Source: Oscillibacter sp. (GTDB lineage: Bacteria; Bacillota; Clostridia; Oscillospirales; Oscillospiraceae). From it: a stretch of 46,745 nucleotides of DNA. The DNA is taken from assembly GCA_022791875.1 (NCBI GenBank), contig JAAVZX010000044.1, positions 1 to 46,745 of the forward strand, in the 5' to 3' direction. Positions within the stretch are counted from its first letter, which is position 1. Every line of letters begins with the position of its first letter. The notes under the pieces are model-generated. The model saw only the letters and a program-made list of their open reading frames with translations, did no database searches and had not been told where the DNA came from. This document shows positions 41,029 to 46,745 of the stretch, one piece after another. The translations under genes and the position numbers were made by a program.

Positions 41029-42215
41029 CATACGAGGAATCGTCCGCCTATGTCCGGCGGGGCTTCGAGGCCCTTTACCGGGAGCTGGAAGAGGAAATGC
41101 CCATCTGCCTGCGGATGCCCGGCGTGCCGGAGGAAATGCGGGACGGGCCGGTGAATGAGGACGGCTGGTGCCGGTGGAAGCTGGTGCCGTCCCCCGTGAC
41201 GGCGGCGGATTTGGACGGGCTGGAGCGGGAGTGCGGCTGCGTGTTTCCGGTGCTCCTGCGGGCATTTCTCTCCACCTGCTGCCACTATTTCTCAGACGCG
41301 GACCTGGGCGACCACACGCCTGGTAAGCCCTTCTCCAGCTTTTATAACGCCTGGAATCCCACCCTTGCAAAGGCGGGCTACCTGCCCATCCTGTGGGATC
41401 GGGATGGTTACTATATCCGCTGCATCGACCTCAGCAATATACCCAACGAGGACCGGTGCCCGGTTGTGCAGATCAACCATGAAATTCTCTTCGACATGGA
41501 AGAGGACGCGGACCGGGAGGCCCTGGAGGCCCACATGGAACCCGTGGCGGAAAATTTCAGGGCCTTTCTGGAGGAGCGTTTCTCCGGCTGGATGACCTCA
41601 AAGGGCAAAAAGCTGGCCCAACGCTACATCGACGGCCTCCGGGAAGCTTACGCCGACAGCGGCGCGGAGGAACTATGGAACACCTTCGCCGAAGCGGCCC
41701 GCGGCGTCTCCGACGCGGATCTGGCGGCTCTGAAAGCCCTGTACCCGGAGCTGCCCGCCAGCCTGGAGGCCCTTCTGCGCTTTGCCGACGGCACCTACTA
41801 CCGGGAGTACCGCCCCGGCGAAAAGACCTGCTTCTACTTCCTGGGTTCCGACATGGAGGAATACCCGTACTACCTCCTTTCCGCCGCCCAGATGGTGAAG
41901 AATGACGGCCATTTCAAGACCTGGGGGGACTACCTCATTGCGCGGGAGTACGACGACATCCCCGTCTCCGAGAGGATCACCCGGGACCTGGATGCCCTGC
42001 ACTGGCTGCACTTCTCCGACTGCATGAACAACGGCGGCACCTCCCAGCTCTTCATCGACTTCTCCCCCTCAGAGGCGGGGAAGCGGGGCCAGGTGGTCCG
42101 CTTCCTCCACGACCCCGACGAGCTGACGGTGATCGCGGACAGCTTCGACGCGTACCTGGAACTGCTGATGGAGAACGAGTACGATTTTATCAACGAGGAC
42201 ACGGTTGAGGAGTAA
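41025..42215 (+). CDS. SMI1/KNR4 family protein (two domains)
   Basis: A 396-residue protein. The second half is a clear SMI1/KNR4 (SUKH) domain: VSDADLAALKALYPELPASL, LLRFADGTYY, FYFLGSDMEEYPYYLLSAAQ, DALHWLHFSDCMNNGGTSQL, and FDAYLELLMENEYDFINED. The first 190 residues look like a second, diverged SUKH unit (VTAADLDGLERECGCVFPVL). SUKH proteins are often immunity proteins of polymorphic toxins. It overlaps the preceding lipoprotein gene by 4 nt. Confidence 0.82.
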   Translation: MTYEESSAYVRRGFEALYRELEEEMPICLRMPGVPEEMRDGPVNEDGWCRWKLVPSPVTAADLDGLERECGCVFPVLLRAFLSTCCHYFSDADLGDHTPGKPFSSFYNAWNPTLAKAGYLPILWDRDGYYIRCIDLSNIPNEDRCPVVQINHEILFDMEEDADREALEAHMEPVAENFRAFLEERFSGWMTSKGKKLAQRYIDGLREAYADSGAEELWNTFAEAARGVSDADLAALKALYPELPASLEALLRFADGTYYREYRPGEKTCFYFLGSDMEEYPYYLLSAAQMVKNDGHFKTWGDYLIAREYDDIPVSERITRDLDALHWLHFSDCMNNGGTSQLFIDFSPSEAGKRGQVVRFLHDPDELTVIADSFDAYLELLMENEYDFINEDTVEE

Positions 42216-42232
42216 AGGAGGCTGGATCGGAC

Positions 42233-42985
42233 ATGGTTGATTTGAACGCGCCCATCTGGGGCCAGGTGGACTCCGCCGGGAACGACGCGGACAAGTGGCT
42301 GCGCCGCCTGCTGAACGGGGAAGAAGAATTCCGGGAGGGCATGGAAGTCCTGGCGGAGGATTTGAGCCACCAGCTGAGCTGGTACAGCGCCACGGCCTGC
42401 GTCCTGCCCCACCTGGCGGCGCTGTGCAAAACGCTGTCCCCCGCGGACCGGATGTTCCTGATTGCCCAAATGGGTCCGGCTGCGGCCGCCGAGGCGGACT
42501 GCCCCTTGGAAGAAGGCACGGAGCTCTGGCGGGAGTTCCGTGAGGGGATGACGGGCCTCCGCGCTGTGACTGTGGATTTGCTGCAAAACCATATGGACAC
42601 CCTGGAAGCCGCCTCCGGGGAGGAGCGGCAGATGTTCGCCCTGGGCGCCCTGTCGTTCCTGGGGGACCGGAAGCACGCCTATGCCCTCTGGCTTCTCTCC
42701 GGCTACTGCTGGGAGGATGGGTCCGCCGCCTGCGCCTGCGGATGGAGCGACGAATGCCTCCATTTCGCGGACAGGCAGGAATACCTGAAACCCGCCGCCA
42801 TTGCGCCTTGGGACGGGAAGTCCCTGGAGGACGAGGCGGTCTGGTTTTCCGGCCTGCTATCCCGCTTCGGGGAGGATATGATTCTGCCCATCCTGCCCCT
42901 GGTTTACGGCGAAGGCGTGTGTCCGGAGTGCGGGAGGCGGGAGCCGTTCTGGGCTTGGCACGAGCGCTTTTATCAGGAGTATTGA
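42233..42985 (+). CDS. Conserved protein of unknown function in the accessory cassette
   Basis: A 250-residue, acidic, mainly helical protein with no signal or membrane segment. The N-terminal 130 residues look like helical repeats; the C-terminus carries two cysteine pairs (CACGWSDEC near residue 163 and CPECGRREPFW near 235) that could bind zinc. No family recognised. It starts behind AAAGGAGG, 17 nt after the SUKH gene, and ends 34 nt before the purH-like gene. Confidence 0.7.
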   Translation: MVDLNAPIWGQVDSAGNDADKWLRRLLNGEEEFREGMEVLAEDLSHQLSWYSATACVLPHLAALCKTLSPADRMFLIAQMGPAAAAEADCPLEEGTELWREFREGMTGLRAVTVDLLQNHMDTLEAASGEERQMFALGALSFLGDRKHAYALWLLSGYCWEDGSAACACGWSDECLHFADRQEYLKPAAIAPWDGKSLEDEAVWFSGLLSRFGEDMILPILPLVYGEGVCPECGRREPFWAWHERFYQEY

Positions 42986-43019
42986 CAGATTGTTTTCATA
43001 GAAAAAGGAGTGTGGAACC

Positions 43020-44198
43020 ATGAAAGAGCTGGAACTGAAATACGGCTGCAACCCCAATCAAAAGCCCTCCCGCATCTTTATGCGGAATGATCGGGACCTT
43101 CCCATCACCGTTCTGAACGGAAAGCCCGGGTACATCAACCTCCTGGACGCCTTCAACTCCTGGCAGCTGGCCCGGGAACTGAAAGCGGCCACGGGCCTCC
43201 CCGCCGCCGCCAGCTTCAAGCACGTGTCCCCCGCCGGGGCGGCGGTGGGCCTGCCCCTGAGCGCCGTGGAGCGGCAGATCTACTTCGTGGACGCCCGCGC
43301 GGAAGCGCTGTCCCCTATTGCCTGCGCCTACATCCGCGCCCGGGGGGCCGACCGCCTCTGCTCCTACGGCGACTGGGCCGCTCTCTCCGATGTCTGCGAC
43401 GCCGACACCGCCAGCTACCTCAAGGCGGAGGTCTCCGACGGCATCATCGCCCCCGGCTACACGGCGGAGGCCCTGGAAATCCTGAAGACCAAGAAGAAGG
43501 GGAACTACAACGTGGTCCGGATCGACCCGGACTACGTGCCGGACCCCATCGAGTACAAGGACGTGTTCGGCGTCACCTTTCAGCAGGGGCGGAACGAGTA
43601 CAAGGTGGACGAGGGCCTGTTGACCAACATCGTGACCAAAAACAAGGACCTCCCCCAGCAGGCGAAAATCGACATGATCGTGGCCCTGATCACGCTGAAA
43701 TACACCCAGTCCAACTCCGTCTGCTACGTGAAGGACGGGCAGGCCATCGGCGTGGGCGCGGGCCAGCAGAGCCGCATCCACTGTACCCGTCTGGCGGGCA
43801 CCAAGGCCGACAACTGGTTCCTCCGCCAGCACCCCTATGTGCTGGAGCTTCAATTCAAAGACGGCATCCGCCGCCCGGATCGGGATAACCTGATTGATTC
43901 TTATATTTCCGGTGAGGTGTCTTTTGCATTCGGGTCGGAATGGAAGGAATTTTTCAAAGTTCAGCCGCTTCCCTTCCATGAAACGGACAAAGAAGCCTGG
44001 CTTAAACGGCTTACCGGCGTGACCTGCGGCTCCGACGCGTTCTTCCCCTTCGGGGACAACGTGGAGCGGGCGCACCGCAGCGGTGTGGCCTACATCGTCC
44101 AGCCCGGCGGGTCCATCCGGGACGACCACGTCATCGAAACCGCCGACAAGTACAGCATGACCATGTGCTTCACAGGCATGAGACTGTTCCATCATTAA
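43020..44198 (+). CDS. Stand-alone AICAR transformylase (PurH C-terminal type)
   Basis: A 392-residue 5-aminoimidazole-4-carboxamide ribonucleotide formyltransferase. It starts directly in the transformylase domain (ELKYGCNPNQKPSRIFM) and has the active-site ASFKHVSPAGAAVG (Lys-His pair), ALITLKYTQSNSVCYVKDGQ, GAGQQSRIHCTRLAG and the C-terminal DAFFPFGDNVERAHRSGVAYIVQPGGSIRDD. The N-terminal IMP cyclohydrolase domain of ordinary PurH (about 520 residues) is absent, so ring closure to IMP must be done by another protein. Behind AAAAAGGAG; purD follows 13 nt later. Confidence 0.95.
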   Translation: MKELELKYGCNPNQKPSRIFMRNDRDLPITVLNGKPGYINLLDAFNSWQLARELKAATGLPAAASFKHVSPAGAAVGLPLSAVERQIYFVDARAEALSPIACAYIRARGADRLCSYGDWAALSDVCDADTASYLKAEVSDGIIAPGYTAEALEILKTKKKGNYNVVRIDPDYVPDPIEYKDVFGVTFQQGRNEYKVDEGLLTNIVTKNKDLPQQAKIDMIVALITLKYTQSNSVCYVKDGQAIGVGAGQQSRIHCTRLAGTKADNWFLRQHPYVLELQFKDGIRRPDRDNLIDSYISGEVSFAFGSEWKEFFKVQPLPFHETDKEAWLKRLTGVTCGSDAFFPFGDNVERAHRSGVAYIVQPGGSIRDDHVIETADKYSMTMCFTGMRLFHH

Positions 44199-44211
44199 GG
44201 AGGGCACTGCC

Positions 44212-45495
44212 ATGAAACTCTTAGTCGTGGGCGGCGGAGGCCGCGAGCACGCCATCATCAGGAAGCTGAAAGAGAACCCCCAGGTGGAGACGATCTACGC
44301 CCTCCCCGGCAACGGCGGCATTGCCGCCGACGCGGTGTGCGTCCCGGAGATCGGCGCGAAGGACCTGGACAGGATCGTGGACTTCGCCAAAAGCCACGCC
44401 GTTGATTTCGCCGTGGTGGCCCCAGACGACCCCCTGGCCCTGGGCTGCGTGGACCGGCTTCATGAGGCCGGCATCCCCTGCTTCGGACCCGACGCCAAAG
44501 CCGCCCGCATCGAGGCCAGCAAGGTTTTCTCGAAGAATCTGATGAAGAAATACGGCATCCCCACCGCCCGTTACGAGGTCTTCGACGACCCCGCCAAGGC
44601 CCTGGAATACCTGCGGGGCGAGGACGTGGGCTTCCCCATCGTGGTCAAGGCGGACGGCCTGGCCCTGGGCAAGGGCGTGCTGATTCCCCAGAGCCTGGAG
44701 GAGGCCGAAGCCGCCGTGAAGACCATTATGGAGGACAAGGCGTTCGGGGACTCCGGGAATGAGATCGTCATTGAGGAATTCCTCACGGGCCCGGAGGTCA
44801 GCGTCCTGGCCTTCACCGACGGCACGGCCATTGCCCCCATGGCGTCCTCCATGGACCACAAGCGGGCCGGAGACGGCGACACCGGCCTGAACACCGGCGG
44901 CATGGGCACCGTGGCCCCCAACCCCTTCTACACGAAGGACGTTGCGGCAACGTGCATGGAAAAAATCTTCCTGCCCACGTTGGCCGCGATGCGGGCGGAG
45001 GGCTGTCCCTTCAAGGGCTGCCTCTACTTCGGCCTGATGATCACCCCCGACGGCCCCAAGGTCATCGAGTACAACTGCCGTTTCGGCGACCCGGAGACGC
45101 AGGTGGTGCTGCCCCTGCTGAAAACGGACCTGCTGACGGTGATGGAGGCCGTGGAGAACGAAACCCTGGGGGACCTGAACGTGGATTGGCACGACGGCGC
45201 CGCCGCCTGCGTGATTCTGGCCTCCGGCGGCTACCCCGCCAGCTACCCCAAGGGCAAGGCGATTACGATCCCCGCGGACCTGCCGGAGAACGTGACGGTG
45301 TACCACGCGGGGGACAAGCTGGAAGGAGATCGCCTCGTCACCAGCGGAGGCCGCGTCCTGGGCGTCACCGCCGTGGGCGGGACCCTGCAAGACGCGTTGG
45401 CGGACGCCTACGCCGCCGCGGAGCGCATCGAATTTGAGGGAAAGTACATGCGTCACGATATCGGAAAGCGGGCGCTGTCCGCCATGGAGGGATGA
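44212..45495 (+). CDS. purD: GAR synthetase PurD
   Basis: Phosphoribosylamine-glycine ligase, 427 residues, ATP-grasp enzyme. MKLLVVGGGGREHAIIRKLK, ALPGNGGIA, APDDPLALGCVDRL, the FPIVVKADGLALGKGV ATP-grasp loop, SMDHKRAGDGDTGLNTGGMG, GCLYFGLMITPDGPKVIEYN and CRFGDPETQVVLPLL. Full length. It ends in GGAGGGATGA, which also supplies the ribosome site for purL, whose ATG begins 2 nt after the TGA stop. TGA is thus a normal stop codon here. Confidence 0.97.
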   Translation: MKLLVVGGGGREHAIIRKLKENPQVETIYALPGNGGIAADAVCVPEIGAKDLDRIVDFAKSHAVDFAVVAPDDPLALGCVDRLHEAGIPCFGPDAKAARIEASKVFSKNLMKKYGIPTARYEVFDDPAKALEYLRGEDVGFPIVVKADGLALGKGVLIPQSLEEAEAAVKTIMEDKAFGDSGNEIVIEEFLTGPEVSVLAFTDGTAIAPMASSMDHKRAGDGDTGLNTGGMGTVAPNPFYTKDVAATCMEKIFLPTLAAMRAEGCPFKGCLYFGLMITPDGPKVIEYNCRFGDPETQVVLPLLKTDLLTVMEAVENETLGDLNVDWHDGAAACVILASGGYPASYPKGKAITIPADLPENVTVYHAGDKLEGDRLVTSGGRVLGVTAVGGTLQDALADAYAAAERIEFEGKYMRHDIGKRALSAMEG

Positions 45496-45496
45496 T

Positions 45497-46745
45497 ATGG
45501 TCAGACGGGTATACGCGGAGAAAAAGCCCCCCCTCCGGCTGGAGGCCCAGGGGCTGCTGAACGAGCTGCGGAGCATCCTGGGCGTCACGGCCCTGACGGG
45601 CCTGCGGCTGGCGAACCGCTACGACGTGGAGAACATCGACGAGGCGGTCTTTGAGCAGGCGAAGGGCATCGTGTTCTCGGAGCCACAGGTGGACGACCTC
45701 TGGGAGGAAGAGAGCCTGCCCATGCCGGAGGGGCCCTACAGCGTCCTGGCGGTGGAGGCCCTGCCGGGTCAGTTTGACCAGCGGGCCGACTCCGCCGCAC
45801 AGTGCATCCAGCTCATGGCGGGGGTGGACCGCCCCCTGGTGTCCTACGCGAAGGTGTACCTCCTGGAGGGGACGCTTTCGGAGGCGGATCTGGAGAAAAT
45901 CAAGGGCTATGTGATCAACCCCGTGGAGAGCCGGGAGGGCCTTCCGGAGAAGCCGGAAACATTGGTCCGCACCCATCCCGCCCCCCGCGCCGTGGAAGTG
46001 CTGGACGGCTTCACCGCCATGGATGAGGCGGCATTGAAGGCCCTTCTGGAGCGCCTGGGCCTCGCCATGGACCTGGACGACCTGGAATTCCTGCAAGCCT
46101 ACTTCCGTGACACGGAGCGCCGGGACCCCACCATCACGGAGGTCCGGGTGGTGGACACCTACTGGTCCGACCACTGCCGCCACACCACCTTCTCCACCCA
46201 CATCCTGGACGCGAACATCGAAAACGAGGCCGTCAAGCGGGCCTACGCCCACTATCAGGAGCTGCGCCGGGAGGTCTACGGCGACAGGGCCAAGGACCGC
46301 CCCGAAACCCTGATGGACATTGCCACCATCGCCACAACAGCCCTGAAAAAGCGGGGCCTCCTCCCCGAGCTGGACGAGAGCGAGGAGATCAATGCCTGTT
46401 CCATCCACGTCCCCGCCCTGGTGGACGGGAAAACTCAGGACTGGCTGCTGATGTTCAAAAACGAGACTCACAACCACCCCACGGAGATCGAGCCCTTCGG
46501 CTGCGCGGCCACCTGAATCGGCGGCTGTATCAGCGACACCCTGTCCGGCCGGGCCTACGTCCACCAGGCCAGGCGGTTTAATGCGGGCGGCGACCACCAC
46601 GTCCCCCTGGGCGAGACCCTGGAGTGCAAGCTGCCCCAGCTCATGATCGCCCAGACCGCCGGGGCGGGATATTCCTCCTACGGCAACCATATCGGCCTGT
46701 CCACGGGGCACGTGGCCGAGCTCTACCACCCCGGCTATATCGCCA
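45497..46745 (+). CDS. purL: FGAM synthase PurL, clostridial long type, with in-frame TGA (partial)
   Basis: Phosphoribosylformylglycinamidine synthase; makes FGAM from FGAR, glutamine and ATP. N-terminal VRRVYAEKKPPLRLEAQGLL, then TYWSDHCRHTTFSTHI, LMFKNETHNHPTEIEPFGCAAT; these match the long single-chain PurL type of clostridia and Bacteroidetes (about 1,230-1,260 residues). The frame is interrupted by TGA at codon 340 (46514-46516), where relatives read Cys in AATCIGG. Translation continues with IGGCISDTLSGRAYVHQARR and on in perfect register to the window end, so the gene continues past it and out of the window. ATG 45497 is chosen for its ribosome site and family start. The TGA may encode selenocysteine, or be a nonsense or sequencing error. 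Confidence 0.9.
46514..46516 (+). other. Candidate selenocysteine UGA in purL
   Basis: In-frame TGA between AAT and IGGC of the FGAM synthase. A possible SECIS-like fold directly after it pairs 46519-46522 with 46548-46551 and 46523-46524 with 46545-46546, and CAG 46531-46533 with CUG 46541-46543, leaving a loop of seven with G as second base. The fold is weak as drawn and untested. Confidence 0.5.

Overview
The window looks like chromosomal DNA from a GC-rich, anaerobic, motile clostridium, probably of the Oscillospiraceae type (Oscillibacter/Flavonifractor-like). This is inferred from the Shine-Dalgarno-led genes, a Bacillota-type infC-rpmI-rplT operon with an attenuated leader, a TRAP transporter, arginine deiminase genes, SLH-domain and bactofilin proteins, an iron-only-hydrogenase regulator, and a clostridial/Bacteroides-type set of purine enzymes. 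No rRNA, tRNA or CRISPR array was seen.

Layout. 1-600: a 5'-truncated YcxB-like gene and a strong bidirectional terminator. 625-4935 (minus): a TRAP operon, dctP - iron alcohol dehydrogenase - dctQ - dctM, with a near-consensus promoter. 5173-11191 (plus): the most striking region. It holds a serine recombinase, a short AT-rich segment bounded by 27-bp inverted repeats, a TnpB homologue with all RuvC catalytic acids replaced (a TldR-type, nuclease-dead TnpB), a structured presumptive guide-RNA region, two CsrA-like genes, a GGA-rich leader and a giant flagellin. 11221-12459 (minus): a split ThrE-type exporter. 12765-14095 (minus): rplT, rpmI, infC and their leader. 14443-18246 (plus): arcA, arcB and an arcD-like carrier. 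18440-21096: an SLH protein and a PLP aminotransferase. 21549-22673 (minus): an Fe-S aldo/keto reductase. 22895-26516: a coiled-coil protein behind a sigma-D-like promoter, then a TM1266-type regulator with an ABC importer. 26665-34041: DegV, a large membrane protein, a lysozyme-like protein, a hydrolase, bactofilin, an XRE regulator and a DUF434 protein.

34232-46745 is a purine-synthesis cluster: purE, purC, a PurF lacking its glutaminase nucleophile, purM, purN, a four-gene accessory cassette (DUF1266, lipoprotein, SMI1/KNR4, unknown), a stand-alone AICAR transformylase, purD and the start of a long-type purL. The purL frame meets an in-frame TGA at 46514-46516, exactly where relatives carry cysteine, and homology resumes at once beyond it. 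That makes it a selenocysteine candidate.

Intergenic gaps are filled by several repeat families: a roughly 95-bp multi-hairpin repeat (eight full or partial copies), small REP-like modules, and two copies of a roughly 150-nt element whose helices, including a possible pseudoknot, covary between copies.

How the parts may work together: I infer that the 5.1-11.2 kb locus is a flagellin-control island. The recombinase may flip a promoter segment, the nuclease-dead TnpB may repress a target chosen by its guide RNA (possibly another flagellin), and the CsrA-like proteins may act on the flagellin leader. Only the gene content, motifs and repeats are seen directly; the mechanism is inference.
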